From positions 8,778,990 to 8,842,989 of the forward strand of contig OY720102.1 of assembly GCA_963082875.1 (NCBI GenBank): DNA of 64,000 bases, read 5' to 3'. The notes beneath the pieces were generated by a model. It made no database searches. It was not told the origin of the DNA and saw nothing but the letters and a program-made list of their open reading frames with translations. This document shows positions 49,154-62,610 of this stretch, one piece after another (position 1 is the first letter of the stretch; each line of letters starts with the position of its first letter). The position numbers were made by a program, and so were the translations under genes. The stretch is from Corella eumyota (taxonomy: Eukaryota; Chordata; Ascidiacea; Phlebobranchia; Corellidae).

Positions 49154-52100
49154 CCAATTGCAAAATTTGGAAATTCGAGCGCCTATGATTAAGATTTGCC
49201 CATCCAATGACAAAATTTAAAAATTTTGGCGCGTGTGATTAGGATTAGCCCACTCAATTGCAGAATTTGGAAATTCTAGCGCATATGATTAGGATTAGCC
49301 CACCCAAATGCAAAAATTAAAAATTCTGTTGCTTATAATCAAAATTAACCAACCCAATTGTAAAATTTGGAAATTCTGGGGCCTATGATTAAGATTAGCC
49401 CATACAATTGCAAAATTTAAAAATTTTGGCGCATATGATTAGGATTAGCCCACCCAATTGCAAAATTTAAAAATTCTGGCGCCTATGATGAGAATTATCC
49501 TACCCTATTCCAAAATTTGAAAATTCTGGCGCCTATGATAAAAATTAGTTCACACAATTGCAAAATTTGGAATTTCTGGCGCTTATGATTACGAAGAGCC
49601 CACCCAATTGCAAAATTTAAAAATTCTGGCGCCTATGATAAAAATTAATCCACACAATTGCAAAATTTGGAATTTCTGAAGCTTATGTTTAGGATTAGCC
49701 TACTTTATTGTAAAATTTAAAAATTCGAGCGCCTATAAATAAGATTAGCCTATTCAATGGCAAATTTTAAAAATTTTGGCGCATATGATTAGGATTAGCC
49801 CACTCAATTGGAAAATTTGGAAATTCTGGCGCCTATGATTAGGATTAGCCCACCCAATTGCAAAAATTAAAAATTATGGCGCCAATGATAAAAATTAGCC
49901 CACCCAATTGCAAAAATTAAAAATTCTTGCGCCTATGATTTAGATTAACCCACCCAATTGCAAAATTTGAAAATTCTGGGGCCTATGATAAAAATTTGCC
50001 TACACAATTGCAAAATTTGGAATTTCTGCCGCTTATGATTAGGATTAGCATACCCAATTGCAAAATTTGGAAATTCGAGCGCCTATGATTAAGATTTGCC
50101 CATCCAATGACAAAATTTAAAAATTTTGGCGCGTGTGATTAGGATTAGCCCACTCAATTGCAGAATTTGGAAATTCTGGCGCATATGATTAGGATTAGCC
50201 CACCCAAATGCAAAAATTAAAAATTCTGTTGCTTATAATCAAAATTAACCAACCCAATTGTAAAATTTGGAAATTCTGGGGCCTATGATTAAGATTAGCC
50301 CATACAATTGCAAAATTTAAAAATTTTGGCGCATATGATTAGGATTAGCCCACCCAATTGCAAAATTGAAAATTCTGGCGCCTATGATTAGGATTAGCCC
50401 ACCCAAATGCAAAATGTCAAAATTATGGCGACTAAAATAAAAATTAGACCATCTAATTGCAAAATTTGGAAATTCTGACGCCTATGATTAGGATTAGCCC
50501 ACCCAATTGCAAAATTTAAAAATTCTGGCGCCTATGATGAGAATTATCCTACCCAATTCCAAAATTTGAAAATTCTGGCGCCTATGATAAAAATTAGTTC
50601 ACACAATTGCAAAATTTGGAATTTTTGGCGCTTATGATTACGAAGAGCCCACCCAATTGCAAAATTTGAAAATTCTGGCGCCTATGATAAAAATTAATCC
50701 ACACAATTGCAAAATTTGGAATTTCTGAAGCTTATTTTTAGGATTAGCCTACTCCACTGTAAAATTTAAAAATTTGAGCGCCTATGAATAAGATTAGCCT
50801 ATTCAATGGCAAATTTTAAAAATTTTGGCGCATATGATTAGGATTAGCCCACTCAATTGGAAAATTTGGAAATTCTGGCGCCTATGATTAGGATTAGCCC
50901 ACCCAATTGCAAAAATTAAAAATTATGGCGCCAATGATAAAAATTAGCCCACCCAATTGCAAAAATTAAAAATTCTTGCGCCTATGATTTAGATTAACCC
51001 ACCCAATTGCAAAATTTGAAAATTCTGGGGCCTATGATAAAAATTTGCCTACACAATTGCAAAATTCGGAATTTCTGCCGCTTATGATTAGGATTAGCAT
51101 ACCCAATTGCAAAATTTGGAAATTCGAGCGCCTATGATTAAGATTTGCCCATCCAATGACAAAATTTAAAAATTTTGGCGCGTGTGATTAGGATTAGCCC
51201 ACTCAATTGCAGAATTTGGAAATTCTGGCGCATATGATTAGGATTAGCCCACCCAAATGCAAAAATTAAAAATTCTGTTGCTTATAATCAAAATTAACCA
51301 ACCCAATTGTAAAATTTGGAAATTCTGGGGCCTATGATTAAGATTAGCCCATACAATTGCAAAATTTAAAAATTTTGGCGCATATGATTAGGATTAGCCC
51401 ACCCAATTGCAAAATTGAAAATTCTGGCGCCTATGATTAGGATTAGCCCACCCAAATGCAAAATGTCAAAATTATGGCGACTAAAATAAAAATTAGACCA
51501 TCTAATTGCAAAATTTGGAAATTCTGACGCCTATGATTAGGATTAGCCCACCCAATTGCAAAATTTAAAAATTCTGGCGCCTATGATGAGAATTATCCTA
51601 CCCAATTCCAAAATTTGAAAATTCTGGCGCCTATGATAAAAATTAGTTCACACAATTGCAAAATTTGGAATTTTTGGCGCTTATGATTACGAAGAGCCCA
51701 CCCAATTGCAAAATTTGAAAATTCTGGCGCCTATGATAAAAATTAATCCACACAATTGCAAAATTTGGAATTTCTGAAGCTTATTTTTAGGATTAGCCTA
51801 CTCCACTGTAAAATTTAAAAATTTGAGCGCCTATGAATAAGATTAGCCTATTCAATGGCAAATTTTAAAAATTTTGGCGCATATGATTAGGATTAGCCCA
51901 CTCAATTGGAAAATTTGGAAATTCTGGCGCCTATGATTAGGATTAGCCCACCCAATTGCAAAAATTAAAAATTATGGCGCCAATGATAAAAATTAGCCCA
52001 CCCAATTGCAAAAATTAAAAATTCTTGCGCCTATGATTTAGATTAACCCACCCAATTGCAAAATTTGAAAATTCTGGGGCCTATGATAAAAATTTGCCTA

Positions 52101-54100
52101 CACAATTGCAAAATTCGGAATTTCTGCCGCTTATGATTAGGATTAGCATACCCAATTGCAAAATTTGGAAATTCGAGCGCCTATGATTAAGATTTGCCCA
52201 TCCAATGACAAAATTTAAAAATTTTGGCGCGTGTGATTAGGATTAGCCCACTCAATTGCAGAATTTGGAAATTCTAGCGCATATGATTAGGATTAGCCCA
52301 CCCAAATGCAAAAATTAAAAATTCTGTTGCTTATAATCAAAATTAACCAACCCAATTGTAAAATTTGGAAATTCTGGGGCCTATGATTAAGATTAGCCCA
52401 TACAATTGCAAAATTTAAAAATTTTGGCGCATATGATTAGGATTAGCCCACCCAATTGCAAAATTTAAAAATTCTGGCGCCTATGATGAGAATTATCCTA
52501 CCCTATTCCAAAATTTGAAAATTCTGGCGCCTATGATAAAAATTAGTTCACACAATTGCAAAATTTGGAATTTCTGGCGCTTATGATTACGAAGAGCCCA
52601 CCCAATTGCAAAATTTAAAAATTCTGGCGCCTATGATAAAAATTAATCCACACAATTGCAAAATTTGGAATTTCTGAAGCTTATGTTTAGGATTAGCCTA
52701 CTTTATTGTAAAATTTAAAAATTCGAGCGCCTATAAATAAGATTAGCCTATTCAATGGCAAATTTTAAAAATTTTGGCGCATATGATTAGGATTAGCCCA
52801 CTCAATTGGAAAATTTGGAAATTCTGGCGCCTATGATTAGGATTAGCCCACCCAATTGCAAAAATTAAAAATTATGGCGCCAATGATAAAAATTAGCCCA
52901 CCCAATTGCAAAAATTAAAAATTCTTGCGCCTATGATTTAGATTAACCCACCCAATTGCAAAATTTGAAAATTCTGGGGCCTATGATAAAAATTTGCCTA
53001 CACAATTGCAAAATTTGGAATTTCTGCCGCTTATGATTAGGATTAGCATACCCAATTGCAAAATTTGGAAATTCGAGCGCCTATGATTAAGATTTGCCCA
53101 TCCAATGACAAAATTTAAAAATTTTGGCGCGTGTGATTAGGATTAGCCCACTCAATTGCAGAATTTGGAAATTCTGGCGCATATGATTAGGATTAGCCCA
53201 CCCAAATGCAAAAATTAAAAATTCTGTTGCTTATAATCAAAATTAACCAACCCAATTGTAAAATTTGGAAATTCTGGGGCCTATGATTAAGATTAGCCCA
53301 TACAATTGCAAAATTTAAAAATTTTGGCGCATATGATTAGGATTAGCCCACCCAATTGCAAAATTGAAAATTCTGGCGCCTATGATTAGGATTAGCCCAC
53401 CCAAATGCAAAATGTCAAAATTATGGCGACTAAAATAAAAATTAGACCATCTAATTGCAAAATTTGGAAATTCTGACGCCTATGATTAGGATTAGCCCAC
53501 CCAATTGCAAAATTTAAAAATTCTGGCGCCTATGATGAGAATTATCCTACCCAATTCCAAAATTTGAAAATTCTGGCGCCTATGATAAAAATTAGTTCAC
53601 ACAATTGCAAAATTTGGAATTTTTGGCGCTTATGATTACGAAGAGCCCACCCAATTGCAAAATTTGAAAATTCTGGCGCCTATGATAAAAATTAATCCAC
53701 ACAATTGCAAAATTTGGAATTTCTGAAGCTTATGTTTAGGATTAGCCTACTCCACTGTAAAATTTAAAAATTTGAGCGCCTATGAATAAGATTAGCCTAT
53801 TCAATGGCAAATTTTAAAAATTTTGGCGCATATGATTAGGATTAGCCCACTCAATTGGAAAATTAGGAAATTCTGGCGCCTATGATTAGGATTAGCCCAC
53901 CCAATTGCAAAAATTAATAATTATGGCGCCAATGATAAAAATTAGCCCACCCAATTGCAAAAATTAAAAATTCTTGCGCCTATGATTTAGATTAACCGAC
54001 CCAATTGCAAAATTTGAAAATTCTGGGGCCTATGATAAAAATTTGCCTACACAATTGCAAAATTTGGAATTTCTGCCGCTTATGATTAGGATTAGCCCAC
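49154..54100. repeat. Alternating HOR run in macro copy 2, with an extra B unit (A-B-B-A-B)
   Basis: Boundaries at 49154, 50054, 51103, 52152, 53052 and 54101 give 900, 1049, 1049, 900 and 1049 bp. Copy 1 has 900, 1049, 900, 1049. The A units again carry ctaccctattcc (49501, 52500). The B units carry caaaattgaaaattc at about 50366, 51413 and 53363. Confidence 0.9.
51103..52151. repeat. Newly duplicated 21-monomer B unit
   Basis: This unit and its left neighbour 50054-51102 share every diagnostic variant I checked: aaaatgtcaaaatt, attagaccat, tttttggcgc, gcttatttttagg, and acaattgcaaaattcgg near the end. The gcttattttt form occurs only in these two and in the matching B unit at 30411-31459. 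The neighbours look identical by eye. This is a tandem gain of one HOR unit after the macro-duplication, or its loss from copy 1. Confidence 0.85.
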
Positions 54101-57100
54101 CTAATTGGAAAATTTGGAATTTCTTGGGCTTATGATTAGGATTAGCCCACCCAATTGCAAAATTTGAAAATTCTGGCGCCTATGATTAGGATTAGCCCAC
54201 ACAAATGCAAAAATTAAAAACTCTGGCGCCTATGATAAAAATTAGCCCACCCAATTGCAAAATTTGAAAATTCTGGCGCTTATGTTTAGGATTAGCACAC
54301 CCAATTGCAAAATTTGAAAATTTTGGTGCATATGATAAAAATTAGCCAACCCAATTTCAAAATTTAATAATTCTGGCGCATATGTTTAGGATTAGCCCAC
54401 CCAATTGCAAAAATTAAAAATTCTGGCGCTTATAATCAAAATTAACCAACCCAATTGTAAAATTTGGAAATTCTGGGGCCTATGATTAAGATTAGACCAT
54501 ACAATTGCAAAATTTAAATATTTTGGCGCATATGATTAGGATTAGCCCACCCAATTGCAAAATTTGGAAATTCTGGCGCCTATGATTAGGATTAGCCCAC
54601 CCAAATGCAAAAATTGAAAATTATGGCGCCTATGATAAAAATTAGGCCATCTAATTGCAAAATTTGGAAATTCTGACGCCTATGATTAGGATTAGCCCAC
54701 CCAATTCCAAAATTTGAAAATTCTGGCGCCTATGATAAAAATTAGTTCACACAATTGCAAAATTTGGAATTTCTGGCGCTTATGATTACGAAGAGCCCAC
54801 CCAATTGCAAAATTTGAAAATTCTGGCGCCTATGATAAAAATTAACCCACACAATTGCAAAATTTGGAATTTCTGGAGCTTATGTTTAGGATTAGCCTAC
54901 TCTATTGTAAAATTTAAAAATTCGAGCGCCTATGAATAAGATTAGCCTATCCAATGGCAAATTTTAAAAATTTTGGCGCATATGATTAGGATTAGCCCAC
55001 TCAATTGGAAAATTTGGAAATTCTGGCGCCTATAATTAGGATTAGCCCACCCAATTGCAAAAATTAAAAATTATGGCGCCAATAATAAAAATTAGCCCAC
55101 CCAATTGCAAAAATTAAAAATTCTGGGGCCTATGATTTAGATTAACCCACCCAATTGCAAAATTTGAAAATTCTGGGGCCTATGATAAAAATTTGCCCAC
55201 ACAATTGCAAAATTTGGAATTTCTGCCGCTTATGATTAGGATTAGCTCACCTAACTGCCAAATTTAGAATTTCTTGGGCTTATGATTAGGATTAGCCCAC
55301 CCAATTGCAAAATTTGAAAATTCTGGCGCCTATGATTAGGATTAGCCCACCTAATTGCAAAAATTGAAAATTCTGGCGCCTATGATTAAGATTAGCCCAA
55401 CCAATTGCAAAATTTAAAAATTCTGGCGCCAATAATTAGGATTAACCCACCCAAATGCAAAAATTAAAAACTCTGGCGCCTATGATAAAAATTAGCCCAC
55501 CCAATTGCAAAATTTGAAAATTCTGGCGCCTATGATTAAGATTAGCCCAACCAATTGCAAAATTTGAAAATTCTGGCGCCAATAATTAGGATTAACCCAC
55601 CCAAATGCAAAAATTAAAAACTCTGGCGCCTATGATAAAAATTAGCCCACCCAATTGCAAAATTTGAAAATTCTGGCGCCTATGATAAAAATTAGCCCAC
55701 ACAATTGCGAAATTTGGAAATTCTGGCGCTTATGATAACAATTATCTAATCCAATTGCAAAATTTGAAAATTCTGGCGCCAATGACAGAAATTAGCCCAC
55801 CCAATTGCAACAATTAAAAGTTCTGGCGCCTATGAATAATATTAGGCCACCCAATTGCAAAATTTGAAAATTCTAGAGCCTATGATAAAAATTAGCTCAC
55901 ACAATTGCAAAATTCGGAATTTCTGGCGCTTATGATTAGGATTAGCATACCCAATTGCAAAATTTGGAAATTCGAGCGCCTATGATTAAGATTTGCCCAT
56001 TCAATGACAAAATTTAAAAATTTTGGCGCGTGTGATTAGGATTAGCCCACCCAAATGCAAAAATTAAAAATTCTGTTGCTTATAATCAAAATTAACCAAG
56101 CCAATTGTAAAATTTGGAAATTCTGGGGCCTATGATTAAGATTAGCCCATACAATTGCAAAATTTAAAAATTTTGGCGCATATGATTAGGATTAGCCCAC
56201 CCAATTGCAAAATTTAAAAATTCTGGCGCCTATGATTAGGATTAGCCCACCCAAATGCAAAATTTCAAAATTATGGCGCCTAAAATAAAAATTAGCCCAT
56301 CTAATTGCAAAATTTGGAAATTCTGACGCCTATGATTAGGATTAGCCCACCCAATTGCAAAATTTAAAAATTCTGGCGCCTATGATGAGAATTATCCTAC
56401 CCAATTCCAAAATTTGAAAATTCTGGCGCCTATGATAAAAATTAGTTCACACAATTGCAAAATTTGGAATTTCTGGCGCTTATGATTACGAAGAGCCTAC
56501 CCAATTGCAAAATTTGAAAATTCTGGCGCCTATGATAAAAATTAACCCACACAATTGCAAAATTTGGAATTTCTGGGGCTTATGTTTAGGATTAGCCTAC
56601 TCCATTGTAAAATTTAAAAATTCGAGCGCCTATGAATAAGATTAGACTATCCAATGGCAAAAATTAAAAATTATGGCGCCAATAATAAAAATTAGCCCAC
56701 CCAATTGCAAAAATTAAAAATTCTGGGGCCTATGATTTAGATTAACCCACCCAATTGCAAAATTCGAAAATTCTGGGGCCTATGATAAAAATTTGCTCAC
56801 ACAATTGCAAAATTTGGAATTTCTGCCGCTTATGATTAGGATTAGCCCACCTAATTGCAAAATTTGGAATTTCTTGGGCTTATGATTAGGATTAGCCCAC
56901 CCAATTGCAAAATTTGAAAATTCTGGCGCCTATGATTAGGATTAGCCCACCTAATTGCAAAAATTGAAAATTCTGGCGCCTATGATTAAGATTAGCCCAA
57001 CCAATTGCAAAATTTGAAAATTCTGGCGCTAATAATTAGGATTAACCCACCCAAATGCAAAAATTAAAAACTCTGGCGCCTATGATAAAAATTAGCCCAC

Positions 57101-58500
57101 CCAATTGCAAAATTTGAAAATTCTGGCGCCTATGATTAAAATTAGCCTACACAATTGCGAAATTTGGAAATTCTGGCGCTTATGATAACAATTATCTAAT
57201 CCAATTGCAAAATTTGAAAATTCTGGCGCCAATGATAGAAATTAGCCCACCCAATTGCAACAATTAAAAGTTCTGGCGCCTATGAATAATATTAGGCCAC
57301 CCAATTGCAAAATTTGAAAATTCTAGAGCCTATGATAAAAATTAGCTCACACAATTGCAAAATTCGGAATTTCTGGCGCTTATGATTAGGATTAGCATAC
57401 CCAATTGCAAAATTTGGAAATTCGAGCGCCTATGATTAAGATTTGCTCATCCAATGACAAAATTTAAAAATTTTGGCGCGTGTGATTAGGATTAGTCCAC
57501 TCAATTGCAGAATTTGAAAATTCTGGCGCATATGATTAGGATTAGCCCACCCAAATGCAAAAATTAAAAATTCTGTTGCTTATAATCAAAATTAACCAAC
57601 CCAATTGTAAAATTTGGAAATTCTGGGGCCTATGATTAAGATTAGCCCATACAATTGCAAAATTTAAAAGTTTTGGCGCATATGATTAGGATTAGCCCAC
57701 CCAATTGCAAAATTTGAAAATTCTGGCGCCTATGATTAGGATTAGCCCACCCAATTGCAAAAATTAAAAATTATGGCGCCAATATTAAAAATTAGCCCAC
57801 CCAATTGCAAAAATTAAAAATTCTGTTGCTTATAATCAAAATTAACCAACCCAATTGTAAAATTTGGAAATTCTGGGGCCTATGATTAAGATTAGCCCAT
57901 CTAATTGCAAAATTTAAAAATTTTGGCGCATATGATTAGGATTAGCCCACCCAATTGCAAAATTTGAAAATTCTGGCGCCTATTATTAGGATTAGCCAAC
58001 CCAAATGCAAAAATTCAAAATTATGGCGCCTATGATAAAAATTAGGCTATCTAATTGCAAAATTTGGAAATTCTGACGCCTATGATTAGGATTAGCCCAC
58101 CCAATTGCAAAATTTAAAAATTCTGGCGCCTATGATGAGAATTATCATACCCTATTCCAAAATTTGAAAATTCTGGCGCCTATGATAAAAATTAGTTCAC
58201 ACAATTGCAAAATTTGGAATTTCTGGCGCTTATGATTACGAAGAGCCCACCCAATTGCAAAATTTGAAAATTCTGGCGCCTATGATAAAAATTAATCCAC
58301 ACAATTGCAAAATTTGGAATTTCTGAAGCTTATGTTTAGGATTAGCCTAATCCATTGTAAAATTTAAAAATTCGAGCGCCTATGAATAAGATTAGCCTAT
58401 TCAATGGCAAATTTTAAAAATTTTGGCGCATATGATTAGGATTAGCCCACTCAATTGGAAAATTTGAAAATTCTGGCGCCTATGATTAGGATTAGCCCAC

Positions 58501-61500
58501 CCAATTGCAAAAATTAAAAATTATGGCGCCAATGAAAAAAATTAGCCCACCCAATTGCAAAAATTAAAAATTCTTGCGCCTATGATTTAGATTAACCCAC
58601 CCAATTGCAAAATTTGAAAATTCTGGGGCCTATGATAAAAATTTGCCCACACAATTGCAAAATTTGGAATTTCTGCCGCTTATGATTAGGATTAGCCCAC
58701 CTAATTGGAAAATTTGGAATTTCTTGGGCTTATGATTAGGATTAGCTTACCCAATTGCAAAATTTGAAAATTCTGGCGCCTATGATTAGGATTAGCCTAC
58801 ACAAATGCAAAAATTAAAAACTCTGGCGCCTATGATAAAAATTAGCCCACCCAATTGCAAAATTTGAAAATTCTGGCGCTTATGTTTAGGATTAGCACAC
58901 CCAATTGCAAAATTTGAAAATTTTGGTGCATATGATAAAAATTAGCCAACCCAATTTCAAAATTTAATAATTCTGGCGCATATGATTAGGATTAGCCCAT
59001 CCAATTGCAAAAATTAAAAATTCTGGTGCTTATAATCAAAATTAACCAACCCAATTGTAAAATTTGGAAATTCTGGGGCCTATGATTAAGATTAGCCCAT
59101 CCAATTGCAAAATTTAAAAATTTTGGCGCATATGATTAGGATTAGCCCACCCAATTGCAAAATTTGGAAATTCTGGCGTCTATGATTAGGATTAGCCCAC
59201 CCAAATGCAAAAATTGAAAATTATGGCGCCTATGATAAAAATTAGGCCATCTAATTGCAAAATTTGGAAATTCTGACGCCTATGATTAGGATTAGCCCAC
59301 CCAATTGCAAAATTTAAAAATTCTGGCGCCTATGATGAGAATTATTATACCCAATTCCAAAATTTGAAAATTCTGGCGCCTATGATAAAAATTAGTCCAC
59401 ACAATTGCAAAATTTGGAATTTCTGGCGCTTATGATTAGAATGAGCCCACCCAATTGCAAAATTTGTAAATTCTGGCGCCTATGATAAAAATTAGCCTAC
59501 ACAATTGCAAAATTTGGAATTTCTGGCGCTTATGTTTAGGATTAGCCTACTCAATTGTAAAGTTTGAAAATTCGGGCGCCTATGAATAAGATTAGCCTAT
59601 CCAATGGCAAATTTTAAAAATTTTGGCGCATATGATTAGGATTAGCTCAATCAATTGCAAAATTTGGAAATTCTGGCGCCTATAATTAGAATTAGCCCAC
59701 CCATTTGCAAAAATTGAAAATTATGGTGCCTATGATAAAAATTAGCCCATCTAATTGCAAAATTTGGAAATTCTGACACCTTTGATTAGGATTAGCCCAC
59801 CCAATTGCAAAATTTAAAAATTCTGGCGCCCATGATGAGAATTATCATACCCAATTCCAAAATTTGAAAATTCTGGCGCCTATGATAAAAATTAGTTCAC
59901 ACAATTGCAAAATTTGGAATTTCTGGCGCTTATGATTACGAAGAGCCCACCCAATTGCAAAATTTGAAAATTCTGGCGCCTATGATAAAAATTAACCCAC
60001 ACAATTGCAAAATTTGGAATTTCTGGCGCTTATGTTTAGGATTAGCCTACTCCATTGTAAAATTTAAAAATTCGAGCGCCTATGAATAAGATTAGCCTAT
60101 CCAATGGCAAATTTTAAAAATTTTGGCGCATATGATTAGGATTAGCCCACTCAATTGGAAAATTTGGAAATTCTGGCGCTTATGATTAGGATTAGCCCAC
60201 CCAATTGCAAAAATTAAAAATTCTGGCGCCTATGATTAAGATTAGCCCATCCAATTGCAAAATTTAAAAATTTTGGCGCATATGATTAAGATTAGCCCAC
60301 TCAATTGCAAAATTTGAAAATTCTGCGGCCTATGATTAGAATTAGCCCACCCAATTGCAAAAATTAAAAATTCTGGCGCCTATGATTAAAATTAGCCCAC
60401 CCAATTGCAAAATTTGAAAATACATTGCGCTTATGATTACGATTAGCCCATCCAAATAAAAATTTAGGAAATTCTGCCGCCTATGATTAATATAATCCCA
60501 TCCAATTGCAAAATTTGAAAATTGTAGCGCCTATGATAAAAATTAGCCAACACAATTGCAATATTTGAAATTTCTGGCGCTTACGATTAGGATTAGCCCA
60601 CCTAATTGAAAAATTTGGAAATTCTGGCGCCTATGATTAGGATTAGCCCACCCAATTGCAAAAATTAAAAATTATGGCGCCAATGATAAAAATTAGCCCA
60701 CCCAATTGCAAAAATTAAAAATTCTTGCGCCTATGATTTAGATTAACCGACCCAATTGCAAAATATGAAAATTCTGGGGCCTATGATAAAAATTTGCCCA
60801 CACAATTGCAAAATTTGGAATTTCTGCCGCTTATGATTAGGATTAGCCCACCTAATTGGAAAATTTGGAATTTCTTGGGCTTATGATTAGGATTAGCCCA
60901 CCCAATTGCAAAATTTGAAAATTCTGGCGCTTATGATTAGGATTAGCCCACACAAATGCAAAAATTAAAAACTCTGGCGCCTATGATAAAAATTAGCCCA
61001 CCCAATTGCAAAATTTGAAAATTCTGGCGCTTATGTTTAGGATTAGCACACCCAATTGCAAAATTTGAAAATTTTGGTGCATATGATAAAAATTAGCCAA
61101 CCCAATTTCAAAATTTAATAATTCTGGCGCATATGCTTAGGATTAGCCCATCCAATTGCAAAAATTAAAAATTCTGGTGCTTATAATCAAAATTAACCAA
61201 CCCAATTGTAAAATTTGGAAATTCTGTGGCCTATGATTAAGATTAGCCCATCCAATTGCAAAATTTAAAAATTTTGGCGCATATGATTAGGATTAGCCCA
61301 CCCAATTGCAAAATTTGGAAATTCTGGCGCCTATGATTAGGATTAGCCCACCCAAATGCAAAAATTGAAAATTATGGCGCCTATGATAAAAATTAGGCCA
61401 TCTAATTGCAAAATTTGGAAATTCTGACGCCTATGATTAGGATTAGCCCACCCAATTGCAAAATTTAAAAATTCTGGCGCCTATGATGAGAATTATCATA

Positions 61501-62290
61501 CCCAATTCCAAAATTTGAAAATTCTGGCGCCTATGATAAAAATTAGTCCACACAATTGCAAAATTTGGAATTTCTGGCGCTTATGATTAGAATGAGCCCA
61601 CCCAATTGCAAAATTTGTAAATTCTGGCGCCTATGATAAAAATTAGCCTACACAATTGCAAAATTTGGAATTTCTGGCGCTTATGTTTAGGATTAGCCTA
61701 CTCAATTGTAAAATTTGATAATTCGGGCGCATATGAATAAGATTAGCCTATCCAATAGCAAATTTTAAAAATTTTGGCGCATATGATTAGGATTAGCCCA
61801 ATCAATTGCAAAATTTGGAAATTCTGGCGCCTATGATTAGGATTAGCCCACCCAATTGCAAAAATTGAAAATTCTGGCGCCCATGATAAAAATTAGCCCA
61901 TCTAATTGCAAAATTTGGAAATTCTGACACCTTTGATTAGGATTAGCCCACCCAATTGCAAAATTTAAAAATTCTGGGGCCTATGATGAGAATTATCATA
62001 CCCAATTCCAAAATTTGAAAATTCTGGCGCCTATGATAAAAATTAGTTCACACAATTGCAAAATTTGGAATTTCTGGCGCTTATGATTACGAAGAGCCCA
62101 CCCAATTGCAAAATTTGAAAATTCTGGCGCCTATGATAAAAATTAACCCACACAATTGCAAAATTTGGAATTTCTGGCGCTTATGTTTAGGATTAGCCTA
62201 CTCCATTGTAAAATTTAAAAATTCGAGCGCCTATGAATAAGATTAGCCTATCCAATGGCAAATTTTAAAAATTTTGGCGCATATGATTAG
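58501..62290. repeat. 2151-bp tandem duplication at the right end
   Basis: 58501-60140 corresponds to 60652-62290 at an offset of 2151 bp (43 monomers plus 1 bp). The variant marker gattagaatgag (59438/61589), the normal marker (59938/62089) and the ccaatttcaaaattt monomer all keep this spacing. Differences between the two copies are more frequent than between the macro-repeat copies (for example attatggtgcc against attctggcgccc), so this duplication looks older. Confidence 0.83.
60182..60651. repeat. Diverged satellite monomers
   Basis: Still 50-bp monomers but with many private changes: tacattgcgc (60421), ccaaataaaaattt (60452), tataatccc (60491), attgtagcgcc (60521), caatatttgaaattt (60558) and ttacgattagg (60581). 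A net 1-bp insertion near 60421 sets the phase of what follows. None of these variants recurs elsewhere in the window, so this stretch seems to have escaped recent homogenisation. Confidence 0.82.
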
Positions 62291-62610
62291 GATTAGCCCA
62301 TCCAATTGCAAAAATTAAAAATTCTGGTGCTTATAATCAAAATTAACCAACCCAATTGTAAAATTTGGAAATTCTGGGGCCTATGATTAAGATTAGCCCA
62401 TCCAATTGCAAAATTTAAAAATTTTGGCGCATATGATTAGGATTAGCCCACCCAATTGCAAAATTTGGAAATTCTGGCGCCTATGATTAGGATTAGCCCA
62501 CCCAAATGCAAAAATTGAAAATTATGGCGCCTATGATAAAAATTAGGCCATCTAATTGCAAAATTTGGAAATTCTGACGCTTATGATTAGGATTAGCCCA
62601 CCCAATTGCA
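62282..62610. repeat. Short repeat of the 61.1-61.5 kb monomer set
   Basis: Matches 61132-61460 at an offset of 1150 bp (23 monomers), including ggtgcttataatc, ccaaatgcaaaaattg, attaggccat and gacgc. It ends where the following monomers become irregular. Confidence 0.78.

Larger units (their letters stand above)
39536..60052. repeat. Macro-repeat copy 2 (about 20.5 kb)
   Basis: Collinear with 21243-39360. Marker intervals from 40194 are 1150, 1650, 1350 (extra), 1000, 1748, 1599, 900, 1049, 1049 (extra), 900, 1049, 1150, 1700 and 1750, then the variant marker after 1200 bp and the last after 500. The length difference of 2399 bp equals the two extra intervals exactly. Shared rare variants include taaaaatcctg (44971), gcgcaaataat (45631), attagccaccc (46251), aaaatcagc (48092) and ttggctcgtg (48227). 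Confidence 0.9.

Noticed and set aside
60401-60600. Possible non-satellite insert
   Set aside because: The sequence looks unusual (tacattgcgc, ccaaataaaaattt) but aligns to the monomer along its whole length with substitutions and one net base. It is diverged satellite.
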